Shown here: positions 1 to 7,002 of the stretch, piece after piece
How the letters are laid out: each line of letters begins with the position of its first letter
Position numbering within the stretch: the stretch's first letter is position 1
Assembly (NCBI RefSeq): GCF_014650695.1
Contig: NZ_BMVL01000008.1
Coordinates: 208,633 to 268,344 of the forward strand
Length of the DNA stretch: 59,712 nucleotides
Reading direction: 5' to 3'
Source of the DNA: Streptomyces avidinii
GTDB lineage: Bacteria; Actinomycetota; Actinomycetes; Streptomycetales; Streptomycetaceae
The notes under the pieces: model-generated
What the model saw: the letters and a program-made list of their open reading frames with translations, nothing else
Databases searched by the model: none
What the model was told of the DNA's origin: nothing
Program-made: the position numbers and the translations under genes

Positions 1-43
1 CGATTCCACACCGGCCGTGGCGCCGGTAGACAGGGAAGGACCC

Positions 44-1180
44 ATGCGACAGGTACTGAGCCGACAGGTACTGGGCAAGGGGATGCTCACGGCGGCAGCC
101 GCTTCGAGTCTGCTGTCGATCGCGACCGGCGCGGCCTACGCGCACCCCGGAGCGACGGCCGAGGCCTCGCATTCACCGGGCGTGCTGGCCGGCAACAGCG
201 TCTCGGTACCGATCACCTTCGCACCCAACGTGTGCGGCAACAGCGTGGACGGCGGTGCGGCGCTCAACCCTTCGATGGGGAACACGTGCGTGACCAGCAC
301 CGGCTCGCACCGGGACGACGGCCACGACTACGGCCGCTACCTCAGCCCCGAGCACGCCGAGGCGTTCGAGCGCTACCTCGACGAGCGCGGGGGCGGCCGG
401 CACGCGGTCCCGGAGCAGCGCCACGAGAACGGGTACGAGCAGCCCCGGCAGGAGCGGCCCCGGCACGAGGGACCGCGGCACGCGAAGCCCCGCCACGAGG
501 AGCCCCGCCACGAGGGCGGCTACGGCGGCCAGGGCGGAGAGCGGGACAAGGAGGAGGAGTGCGACGACCACCCCGGGTCCGCGCCGCCCCCGCCGGTCCA
601 CCACGCTCCCCCCGCGCCCGAGCAGCCGCACCCCAAGCCGGAACCGGTCCAGGAGCACCCGGCCCCGCTCCCCGCCCCGGAACCGGTCCAGGAGGCGCCC
701 GCGCCGCTTCCCGAGACCCCGCCCGCGCCCCCCGCGCCGCAGCCCCCGGCGGAGGAGGCCCCGGCCCCGCTGCCCGCCCCGGAGCCCTTCCCGGAACCGG
801 AGGCGCCGCACACACTGCCCGCCCCGGCCCCCGGCCCGCCGCCCGTGGTCGAGGAGGGCCCCCCGTCCGGTCCGCCGCACGGCAGCCTTCCCGTGGAACA
901 CCCCGCGCCGGCTCCGGCGCCCGCGCCCGGGGTCGTACCGCCGGCGGACCAGCCGCCGGCCGCCCCCGGTGGTGACACCCCGGCCGGCCTCCCCCCGGCA
1001 CCGCTCCCCGCTCCTGCCCCGGCGCCCGCTCCCGCGCAGCCGGCGGCTCCCGCTCCGGCGCACGTGACCGGCCCGATGCTGGCCGAGACCGGCGCGGGTC
1101 AGCCCGCGGCCGCGGCCGCCCTCGCCAGCGCCCTGATCCTGGGCGGCGCCATTCTGTACCGGCGCTCCCGCGTCTCCTGA
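44..1180 (+). CDS. Long chaplin with C-terminal sortase signal
   Basis: Secreted, probably wall-anchored member of the chaplin family, the amphipathic surface proteins of aerial hyphae. The 378-residue product has a signal peptide (about 1-33), one chaplin domain (about 44-84) with the paired cysteines Cys64 and Cys82, a charged His/Arg/Glu-rich stretch with repeated RHE-type units, and a long Pro/Ala/Glu spacer. It ends in LAETG (about 346-350), a hydrophobic helix and an Arg-containing tail, the sortase-E arrangement of Streptomyces. Long chaplins usually have two chaplin domains; only one is seen here. The ATG at 44 is chosen over an in-frame GTG at 17 because GGGAAGGA precedes it. A strong hairpin follows the stop. 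Confidence 0.88.
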   Translation: MRQVLSRQVLGKGMLTAAAASSLLSIATGAAYAHPGATAEASHSPGVLAGNSVSVPITFAPNVCGNSVDGGAALNPSMGNTCVTSTGSHRDDGHDYGRYLSPEHAEAFERYLDERGGGRHAVPEQRHENGYEQPRQERPRHEGPRHAKPRHEEPRHEGGYGGQGGERDKEEECDDHPGSAPPPPVHHAPPAPEQPHPKPEPVQEHPAPLPAPEPVQEAPAPLPETPPAPPAPQPPAEEAPAPLPAPEPFPEPEAPHTLPAPAPGPPPVVEEGPPSGPPHGSLPVEHPAPAPAPAPGVVPPADQPPAAPGGDTPAGLPPAPLPAPAPAPAPAQPAAPAPAHVTGPMLAETGAGQPAAAAALASALILGGAILYRRSRVS

Positions 1181-1211
1181 CCGGCAATACCGGTAATCAG
1201 AAGAAATATCG

Positions 1212-1244
1212 GCCGGAGAATCCTCACCGGATTCTCCGGCCGCT
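1212..1244 (+). terminator. Rho-independent-type hairpin after long chaplin
   Basis: A perfect 14-bp inverted repeat (CGGCCGGAGAATCC and its complement) with a 5-base loop lies 31 bases after the chaplin stop codon. It probably ends the chaplin transcript. No long T-run follows, as is common in Streptomyces. Confidence 0.75.
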
Positions 1245-1372
1245 GCCATGCCCCGCCCCTTGACCGCGTGCGCGTTCGCGTTTCCGCAGCGGCGGGGAAT
1301 CGTTACCCAGGGCGAAAGTGGCGCGACGGTCGCCACGACACCTCTGTCCACTAAAAGAAGAGGATTTCGATA

Positions 1373-1720
1373 ATGAAGCTCACGAAGGTCGCCGCTGTCG
1401 TCGTCGGCTCCGTCGCCGCGCTCGGCGCCTCCACCACCGCCTTCGCCGCCGACACCACGGCTGCGATGCCCCCCATGAGCCTGACCGGCGGGGTGACCGA
1501 GACGCTGAACTCCGTCGGGCCCGTCTCCGAGTCGCTTCCGCAGACCGTGGGCAACGGACTGGCCGAACAGGGCGACACCGTCAACAAGGTCGTGGGTACC
1601 GCCCAGAAGGTGAACAAGGTCCGCAACGACGTACCCGGCACCGTGCTCGGCCTCGCCAACGGCGCCACCCAGGCCAACCCGATGCTCGGCGGCGTGAAGC
1701 TCAACGGCGGCCAGGGCTGA
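1373..1720 (+). CDS. Small secreted protein of unknown function in chaplin block
   Basis: A 115-residue product with a clear Sec signal peptide (MKLTKVAAVVVGSVAALGAS then AFA-A, cleavage near residue 25). The mature part is low in charge and has no cysteine. It is rich in Gly, Val, Asn and Thr, and includes two NKV-type segments (VNKVVGTAQKVNKV) and a Gly/Asn-rich tail. I do not recognise the family. The ATG at 1373 is preceded by a purine-rich AGAAGAGGA. It sits between a wall-anchored chaplin and a short chaplin and close to a rodlin, so a role at the cell surface during aerial growth is inferred from position only. Confidence 0.72.
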   Translation: MKLTKVAAVVVGSVAALGASTTAFAADTTAAMPPMSLTGGVTETLNSVGPVSESLPQTVGNGLAEQGDTVNKVVGTAQKVNKVRNDVPGTVLGLANGATQANPMLGGVKLNGGQG

Positions 1721-1747
1721 ACCGTCCCGGCTGAACACCCGCCGACA

Positions 1748-1789
1748 CGACTGTGGGCGCCACCGGCAAGGCCGGGGCGCCCACGGTCG
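1748..1789. terminator. Bidirectional hairpin between convergent genes
   Basis: GTGGGCGCC and its exact complement, extended outward by CGACT against GGTCG (one wobble), form a 14-bp stem around a 14-base loop. It is followed by TTGTT on the plus strand. It lies between the secreted-protein gene (plus) and the short chaplin (minus) and can serve both. Confidence 0.7.
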
Positions 1790-1804
1790 GTTGTTCTGCC
1801 GACG

Positions 1805-2044
1805 TCAGTTGTTGACGCAGACGTTGCCGAAGGCCGGGTTCAGCAGGCCGACGACGTTCACGCTGTTGCCGCAGACGTTGACCGGAACGTGGACCGGGAC
1901 CTGGGCCAGGTTGCCGGAGAGGACGCCGGGGGAACCCACGGCCGCGCCTTCGGCCGACGAGTCGGCGGCGGCGGAGCCGGCGGCACCGGCCGCGGCGAGA
2001 CCGGCGGTGGCCAGAACCAGGGCGGCCTTCTTGGCAGAGTTCAT
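1805..2044 (-). CDS. Short chaplin
   Basis: Typical short chaplin of 79 residues: signal peptide (about 1-27) followed by one chaplin domain (about 37-79) containing SPGVLSGN, NVCGNSVNVVGLLNPAFGN and the pair Cys58/Cys76. Short chaplins are secreted and assemble into amyloid-like fibrils that lower surface tension and make aerial hyphae and spores hydrophobic. The start at 2044 is supported by a purine-rich GAAGGTG upstream; the frame stays open further upstream to 2158 but without signal-peptide character. It resembles the ChpE/ChpH size class; the exact orthologue cannot be fixed here. It lacks a sortase signal, so it may rely on long chaplins for attachment. Confidence 0.93.
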   Translation of the reverse strand: MNSAKKAALVLATAGLAAAGAAGSAAADSSAEGAAVGSPGVLSGNLAQVPVHVPVNVCGNSVNVVGLLNPAFGNVCVNN

Positions 2045-2197
2045 GGGAAGTGCACCTTCTGTTCGATGTTCTGCCCCGATCCGGGGCTCACACCGAGCGA
2101 AACGGTCCATCTTCCCGGACGACACGGTCACACACGCAATGAGACCTGTTCGGCTCAATTGTCGTAACCATCGGACGGGTTCGGTCCGCGACCGCTC

Positions 2198-2686
2198 CTA
2201 CGGGACGGCAGGAAGGGCCGGGGTCACGGGGACCGCCGGCGTCACGGGAAGCTCCGGGGTCGCGGGCAGCTCCGGGAGCGCCGGAACCTCGGGGACCGCG
2301 GGCAGTTCCGGCACCAGCCCGTCGACCGGCGGAACCTCCACCGGCAGCTCGGGAATGAGGCCGGACAGGTCGGGGAGGGTCAGCTCCGGGAGCTTCGGCA
2401 GTTCGATGGGCGGCAGCTTCACCCCGGCGGGCAACAGGCCCCCGACGGAGGCGAGAAGGTCCTGCAGCGTCTTGGTGAGCCCCGCCAGGAGATCGTCGAT
2501 CGGACCGGCCTTGGCGCGCTGCTCGATCTTCTCGACCTGGCGCTGGACGGAGGCGACTCGGCCGCTCAGGGCCCCGGAGCCGTCGACGTCCGCGGCGACC
2601 GCGGGAGCAGCCGCGCCGGACAGTATGACGACGGCGAGGGCCGACGGGACGAGGAGGCGGGCGCGGGACGGCTTCGTGTGGTGCAT
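2198..2686 (-). CDS. Secreted Leu/Pro/Val-rich protein, unknown function
   Basis: A 162-residue product with a signal peptide (MHHTKPSRARLLVPSALAVV, cleavage near AVA-AD, about residue 35). A short helical, heptad-like part follows (RVASVQRQVEKIEQRAK), then a tail of repeated L-P-E-L-P and V-T-P units to the C-terminus. There is no cysteine and no wall-anchor motif. The start at 2686 has GAGAAGGA upstream. I do not recognise the family. It is co-oriented with the short chaplin 153 bases downstream and divergent from the rodlin, so it may be expressed with the aerial-hypha coat; this is positional inference. Confidence 0.75.
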   Translation of the reverse strand: MHHTKPSRARLLVPSALAVVILSGAAAPAVAADVDGSGALSGRVASVQRQVEKIEQRAKAGPIDDLLAGLTKTLQDLLASVGGLLPAGVKLPPIELPKLPELTLPDLSGLIPELPVEVPPVDGLVPELPAVPEVPALPELPATPELPVTPAVPVTPALPAVP

Positions 2687-2957
2687 GGATGTTCCTTCTC
2701 GGTGGGGACACACAAACGGACCCGAATGATCCGCTTCCTCACCCACCGTGCGAACACCTCGTACGGAGCGCAACCGGAACCTGCACGGATGCGCGCTGCG
2801 TACGGGCTTCGCGCACGCGTCCGGAGGCTCCTCACCCGGGCCGGGGAAAACCTCGACACGCGCAGGCCGTTTGAGTGAAGCAGCGGAACCAACCCCCCGG
2901 TCGGGCAGTTGACCAGGGCGCTCCATCAGCGGGCACTCGTGCGACAGAAGGAACAAG
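2687..2957. promoter_or_regulatory. Divergent promoter region, secreted protein / rodlin
   Basis: A 271-base region without a coding candidate between divergent genes. On the plus strand CGGAAC at 2884-2889 and AGTTGA at 2907-2912, 17 bases apart, loosely resemble the CGTAAC / CGTTGA elements reported for sigma-BldN, which drives chaplin and rodlin genes in S. coelicolor and S. venezuelae. The match is imperfect and the spacing one longer than usual. GAAGGA at 2947-2952 is the rodlin ribosome-binding site. Confidence 0.35.
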
Positions 2958-3368
2958 ATGTTCAAGAAGTTCATGACCGCCGCCGCGGTCTCCGCCGTTG
3001 CGATCGGCGCGGGCGCTGCCGCCGCGGCCCCGGCCATGGCCATCGGCAACGACAACGGGGTCAACACCGTCAACGGCAACGGCGCCGTGCAGGCCTACGG
3101 CAACCAGAAGACCGCCGGCGACATGAGCCCGCAGCTCAGCCTGGTCCAGGGCACCCTCAACAAGCCCTGCATCGGCCTGCCCGCCAAGGTCAACGCCCAG
3201 TCGCTGATCGCCGCGCTCAACATCGGGGTCCAGGACATCAACGTCCTGTCCAACCCGCAGAACCAGCAGTGCACCGAGAACTCCACCCAGGCCAAGGGCG
3301 ACGAGCCGCTCTCGCACATCCTGGACAACATCCCGGTCCTGTCGGGCAACCTCTCTGCCAACAGCTGA
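2958..3368 (+). CDS. Rodlin
   Basis: Rodlin family (RdlA/RdlB type), secreted proteins that organise chaplin fibrils into the rodlet layer of aerial hyphae and spores. The 136-residue product has a signal peptide (about 1-28, ending PAMA-IG). The mature part carries the family signatures: N-G-N-G repeats, an M-S-P-Q-L-S-L-V-Q-G segment, LNKPCIGLPAKVNAQSL, and near the C-terminus NPQNQQCTENSTQAKGDE followed by LSHILDNIPVLSGN. Two cysteines are present in the usual places. S. coelicolor has a divergent rodlin pair; only one rodlin is seen here, divergent instead from an unrelated secreted protein. Confidence 0.95.
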   Translation: MFKKFMTAAAVSAVAIGAGAAAAAPAMAIGNDNGVNTVNGNGAVQAYGNQKTAGDMSPQLSLVQGTLNKPCIGLPAKVNAQSLIAALNIGVQDINVLSNPQNQQCTENSTQAKGDEPLSHILDNIPVLSGNLSANS

Positions 3369-3424
3369 CCTGCTCCCCCGCCCTTCGGGCGATCGCGGGC
3401 CGCTGAGCCTGTGGAGTGAATGAC

Positions 3425-3459
3425 GAGGGCCCCGGCGACGTCCAGCCGCCGGGGCCCTC
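3425..3459. terminator. Bidirectional hairpin terminator
   Basis: A perfect 13-bp stem (GAGGGCCCCGGCG) with a 9-base loop, followed by TTCGT on the plus strand, lies between the rodlin (plus) and the VKOR gene (minus). It can end both transcripts. Confidence 0.8.
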
Positions 3460-3479
3460 TTCGTACGCCGCCCCGGCGG

Positions 3480-4121
3480 TCAGCCGGTCCAGAAGTCCCA
3501 CCAGCGCGTGAGGATCAGCATGCCGATCACTCCGATGTGCAGGGCGGGCGGCGCCCAGCCGAACTCGGTGAAGAAGCCCCGCAGCGGGCCGGGCGCGGGC
3601 AGGACGCGCGTGCGGACGTTGTGTGCGGTGACCGCCCAGAACATGAGCAGGGTCGCGATCCAGGCCAGGCAGCACCAGAGGCAGAGCGCGTTGATCTCGT
3701 AGAGCGACTGGACCATCAGCCAGGTGCAGAATCCGACACCGAAGAGCGTGCCGGCGTTCAGTCCGAGCCAGAACCAGCCGCGGTAGCGGGCGCCGGCGAG
3801 CAGACCCGCGCCGACACAGACGACGACGCCGTACGCGACGAGCCCGAGCATCGGATTGGGGAAGCCGAAGGCCGCCGCCTGGTCGCTCTGCATCACGCTG
3901 CCGCAGGAGACCACCGGGTTGAGACTGCACGCCGGTTTGAAGTCCGGGTCCTCCAGCAGGAGGAACTTGTCGAGGGTGATCACCCAGGAGGCCAGCAGCC
4001 CGGCCGCCCCGGTGACGGCCAGCAGCCAGGCCAGCCCTCTCGGGGCGGTGTTCGGCTCGCCCTCGTGTCCACTGCGGGGCCGTACCTGCTGGCGCGGGAG
4101 GCCCACTGTATTCGTTGCCAT
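3480..4121 (-). CDS. Vitamin K epoxide reductase (VKOR) family membrane protein
   Basis: Polytopic membrane thiol oxidoreductase of the bacterial VKOR family, which re-oxidises DsbA-like proteins using membrane quinone. The 213-residue product has about five membrane segments. It shows the family's two cysteine pairs: a loop pair C65 and C73 (ACSLNPVVSCGSV) and the active-site motif C147-L-W-C150 near the fourth segment. Start at 4121 (MATNTV) is preferred; in-frame ATGs at 4130 and 4181 are possible. Disulfide formation in exported proteins fits the nearby cysteine-paired chaplins and rodlin, but no thioredoxin-fold partner is adjacent. Confidence 0.85.
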   Translation of the reverse strand: MATNTVGLPRQQVRPRSGHEGEPNTAPRGLAWLLAVTGAAGLLASWVITLDKFLLLEDPDFKPACSLNPVVSCGSVMQSDQAAAFGFPNPMLGLVAYGVVVCVGAGLLAGARYRGWFWLGLNAGTLFGVGFCTWLMVQSLYEINALCLWCCLAWIATLLMFWAVTAHNVRTRVLPAPGPLRGFFTEFGWAPPALHIGVIGMLILTRWWDFWTG

Positions 4122-4313
4122 GTGCCCCATAGTCCCGCGCTCCCTACCAGATCGGGCCCAACCGTGCCCATCCGTACGCAAGTTGACCTGAAGGTGTGGC
4201 GGGAACCTCCGATGCTTCCCGGACGTTTTACCGAACCCCGGACGTGATGTCAGAACCAGGGGTTACGTTGAGCTTCCGCGAAGTAACAAGCTGCGACGGC
4301 CTGGAGACCCACC

Positions 4314-5090
4314 TTGAGCGATCCGTACGAGACAACCGAGGCGCACCTCGAACGACTCCTCGGCCGCGCCCTCAACTCCTTCGACCTGCCCGACAGGTTG
4401 GTCGAGCGCCTCGGCACGGCGCTCGCCCACAGCTCTTCGCTCTACACCACCCACCACAGCCCGGAGTCGGGAATCCGGCGGGAGACCCACCGGCACACCT
4501 ACCTGCTGAGCGACGGCGGATCCGTCTCGCTGTGGGAGCTGACGTACCGGCTGGTGGGCGACCGGACCTTCCGGCACGAGGTCTTCGCGAGCAAGGCGGA
4601 GACCTGCCTGGCCGTGACCCGGCTGTTCGGCGAGGCGTCCGCCGGGGCGTCGCCCGACCCGGTGCTGGTGCCGGGCGAGGAGGAGCCGGTGAACGACGTG
4701 TCGGTGCTGAGCGCGCTGTATGCGGCCTCGGCGCCGGTGCAGCGGCACCGGGAGTACGTGGTGGAGCAGTCCGCCGACCATGCACGCCGGGTGCTGCGCC
4801 GCGCGGAGAACGCCGATCGGCCGGGTGAGCCGGTGGCGACGCTGCTGCGGTCGGCGTACGGGCACCAGATCACCCAGGCCTTCGGTGCGCGGCAGTGCCC
4901 GGCGGACGGGCGCAGCTCGGGCGCCGGATTCAGCCTGTACGAGCACGCCTTCGTCCTGCTGGACGGAACGGAGCTCAGCCTGTGGGAGGTGGAGCACACG
5001 GCGACGCCGGACGGACGTCACATGTGCGAGGTGTACGCGAGCGAGGCGGCCGCACGCGAAGCGATGGAACTCCGCGCGCGCGTCCGGTGA
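4314..5090 (+). CDS. DUF6227-like protein with internal duplication
   Basis: Cytoplasmic 258-residue protein that I believe matches the Streptomyces DUF6227 family (recalled, not searched); function unknown. It contains two similar units: one near residues 60-95 (YLLSDGGSVSLWEL then HEVFASKAE) and one near 205-245 (FVLLDGTELSLWEV then CEVYASEAA). The pattern is L-L-x-D-G-x-x-x-S-L-W-E followed by E-V-x-A-S-x-A. No membrane segment or signal peptide is present. Translation appears to start at TTG 4314, eight bases after GGAG. It ends in front of a hairpin shared with convergent fruK. Confidence 0.7.
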   Translation: MSDPYETTEAHLERLLGRALNSFDLPDRLVERLGTALAHSSSLYTTHHSPESGIRRETHRHTYLLSDGGSVSLWELTYRLVGDRTFRHEVFASKAETCLAVTRLFGEASAGASPDPVLVPGEEEPVNDVSVLSALYAASAPVQRHREYVVEQSADHARRVLRRAENADRPGEPVATLLRSAYGHQITQAFGARQCPADGRSSGAGFSLYEHAFVLLDGTELSLWEVEHTATPDGRHMCEVYASEAAAREAMELRARVR

Positions 5091-5113
5091 ACCGGGCCGA
5101 TCGGAAGGCCCGG

Positions 5114-5162
5114 GCCGTCTCTCTCTGATCCTGCGGGCCCGGCAAGAACCGAGAGAGTCGGC
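5114..5162. terminator. Possible shared hairpin terminator
   Basis: GCCGTCTCTCTC and GAGAGAGTCGGC pair over 12 positions with one mismatch, around a 25-base loop that contains its own short GC stem. It lies between the DUF6227-like gene (plus) and fruK (minus), directly after the fruK stop codon. Confidence 0.5.
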
Positions 5163-6107
5163 CTAGAACCCGTCGTCGAGGGGCAGGTCCAGGGGCGGGT
5201 CCTGGGTGATGCGGACCTGATCGGGGAGCAGGTCCGCCGGGGTGGGCATGACGCTGCCCGGCAGCCGGACGGCGGCCGCGCCGTGGGCCAGGGCCGAGGC
5301 GAGGGCCTCCGGTCCGGCCCCTCCCGCGATCAGGAAACCGGCCAGTGAAGCGTCTTCGGCCCCTACGCGGCTGCGCACCGCCGAGGTCGGGGCGGTGCCG
5401 TGGCAGGCGCCCTCCGCCGAGACCAGGAGCCTGCCGTCCCGGCCGAGGGAGACCAGCACGGCTCGGGCGCCGAGGGTGCGGAGCTCCTCCGCGGCCTTGA
5501 TCGCGTCGCCCAGGGTGGGCAGCGGGCGGCCGACGGCCGACGCGAGCTCGGCCGCGTCGAGTTCGATCACGTCCGGGCGGGCCGCCAGCGCCGCGGGCAG
5601 CGCCGGGCCCGAGGTGTCCAGGGCGATGCGGGCGCCGGCCGCGTGGGCCCGGTGGACCAGTTCGGCGTACCACCCGGGCTCCAGGCCGCGCGGGAGGCTG
5701 CCGCAGCAGGCGATCCAGGCGACCTCGGCGGCGCAGGAGCGGACGGTGTCCAGGAGGAGGGCGGACTCCTCCCGGGAGAGCTCCGGACCGGGCGGGTTGA
5801 TCTTGGTGAGGGTGCCGTCCGGCTCGGCGAGCGCGATGTTCGAGCGGGTCTGCCCGGCGATCGTGACGGCCGTGACGTCCACGCCCTGCGCACCGAGGAG
5901 TTCGGCGAGCAGCACGCCGGGGGCGCCGCCCAGCGGGAGGACCGCCGTCGTCCGGACGCCCGCGGCGGCCACCGCGCGGGAGACGTTGACGCCCTTGCCC
6001 CCGGGGTCGGCCCGCTCTCCGTCGGCGCGCAGCACCCGCCCCCGGGTCAGCGCGGGGACCCCGTAGGTGCGGTCGAGGGAGGGGTTGGGGGTGACGGTGA
6101 GGATCAT
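5163..6107 (-). CDS. fruK: 1-phosphofructokinase
   Basis: PfkB-family sugar kinase that phosphorylates fructose 1-phosphate to fructose 1,6-bisphosphate, the step after PTS uptake of fructose. The 314-residue product starts with MILTVTPNPSLDRTY, typical of FruK, and has PGGKGVNVSRA (substrate binding, about 36-46) and KINPPGPELS. The C-terminal catalytic motif, usually GAGD, reads GAED (about 249-252), so the second glycine of the anion hole is Glu while the catalytic Asp is kept. The ATG overlaps the stop of the upstream DeoR regulator as ATGA, indicating translational coupling. No fruA permease follows. Confidence 0.9.
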   Translation of the reverse strand: MILTVTPNPSLDRTYGVPALTRGRVLRADGERADPGGKGVNVSRAVAAAGVRTTAVLPLGGAPGVLLAELLGAQGVDVTAVTIAGQTRSNIALAEPDGTLTKINPPGPELSREESALLLDTVRSCAAEVAWIACCGSLPRGLEPGWYAELVHRAHAAGARIALDTSGPALPAALAARPDVIELDAAELASAVGRPLPTLGDAIKAAEELRTLGARAVLVSLGRDGRLLVSAEGACHGTAPTSAVRSRVGAEDASLAGFLIAGGAGPEALASALAHGAAAVRLPGSVMPTPADLLPDQVRITQDPPLDLPLDDGF

Positions 6108-6865
6108 ACGAGCACAACTTCCGTACCGGCGGCCTCGATGGAGGCCTGGTGGGCGGGGCCGAGCCCCGTGTCCGTGATGAGCAGGTCGATGTCGGAGAAG
6201 GAGCCGAAGCGCGCGAAGTGTTCCTGGCCCGCCTTGGCCGAGTCGGCGAGGAGGACGACGCGGCGGGCGGCGGCCATCGCGGCGCGCTTGACGGCCGCCT
6301 CGGCCTGGTCCGGGGTGGTCAGGCCGCCCTCGGCCGTGAAGCCGTTGGTCGCGAGGAAGAGCACGTCCGCGCGGATCTCGGCGTACGCGCGCAGCGCCCA
6401 CACGTCCACGGCGGCGCGGGTGCGGTGGCGGACGCGGCCCCCGACGAGGTGGAGGTCGATGCCGGTACGGCCGGCGAGCCGGGCGGCGACGGGCAGCGCG
6501 TGGGTGACCACCGTGAGCACCGCGTCGGCGGGGATCGCGGCGGCCAGCCGGGCGACGGTGCTGCCGGCGTCCAGGACGACGCTGCCGCCGTCGGGGATTT
6601 CGGCCAGTGCGGCGGCGGCGATGCGGTGCTTCTCGTCGGCGGCGGTGGCCTCGCGCTCGGTGAGGTCGGGCTCGAATTCGAGGCGGCCGGCCGGGATGGC
6701 CCCGCCGTGCACCCGGCGGAGGAGGCCGGAGCGGTCGAGGGCCGTGAGGTCCCGGCGGACGGTCTCGGCGGTGACCTGGAACCGGTCGGCGAGGGAGAGC
6801 ACGTCGACGCTGCCCGCCTCGTGGGCGAGACGGAGGATCTCCTGGCGGCGCTCCGGTGCATACAT
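6104..6865 (-). CDS. fruR: DeoR/GlpR-family regulator of fructose operon
   Basis: DeoR-family repressor of 253 residues: N-terminal helix-turn-helix (about 6-56, RRQEILRLA ... VTAETVRRDLTALDRSGLLRRVHGGA) and a C-terminal DeoRC sugar-phosphate sensor domain with GSTV, LATNGF and D-S-A-K segments. Members of this group sense fructose phosphates. It is the first gene of a coupled pair with fruK (4-base overlap), matching the known fruR-fruK order in Streptomyces. Because the partner is FruK, the gene symbol is well supported although the effector is inferred. Confidence 0.87.
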   Translation of the reverse strand: MYAPERRQEILRLAHEAGSVDVLSLADRFQVTAETVRRDLTALDRSGLLRRVHGGAIPAGRLEFEPDLTEREATAADEKHRIAAAALAEIPDGGSVVLDAGSTVARLAAAIPADAVLTVVTHALPVAARLAGRTGIDLHLVGGRVRHRTRAAVDVWALRAYAEIRADVLFLATNGFTAEGGLTTPDQAEAAVKRAAMAAARRVVLLADSAKAGQEHFARFGSFSDIDLLITDTGLGPAHQASIEAAGTEVVLV

Positions 6866-6890
6866 GTGGGTTTACGTCCGTTTCATGCCC

Positions 6891-6904
6891 GAATCAGTGG
6901 ATTC
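6891..6904. promoter_or_regulatory. Short inverted repeat upstream of fruR
   Basis: GAATC-AGTG-GATTC, an inverted repeat with 5-bp arms, lies 26 bases upstream of the fruR start. It could be part of the fruR autoregulatory operator. The arms are short, so the call is weak. Confidence 0.25.
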
Positions 6905-6930
6905 ACCCCACCGTACTCACCTTTGTGGCG

Positions 6931-6980
6931 AGAAACAAAAAAGAACGGACATGTCCGCCTCCAGGGGCGGACATGTCCGT
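6931..6980 (-). terminator. Strong Rho-independent terminator of MFS gene
   Basis: A perfect 15-bp stem (ACGGACATGTCCGCC at 6945-6959 and its complement at 6966-6980) with a 6-base loop is followed, reading the minus strand, by TCTTTTTTGTTTCTC. It lies just past the MFS stop codon. This is one of the few terminators here with a real U-tract. Confidence 0.9.
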
Positions 6981-7002
6981 GCGGTGGCGCCGGCGGACCG
7001 GG

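Noticed and set aside
173..1738. Long minus-strand open frame opposite the long chaplin
   Set aside because: It lies over a highly biased Pro/Ala-coding gene, has no start signal or family features, and results from GC-rich codon bias.
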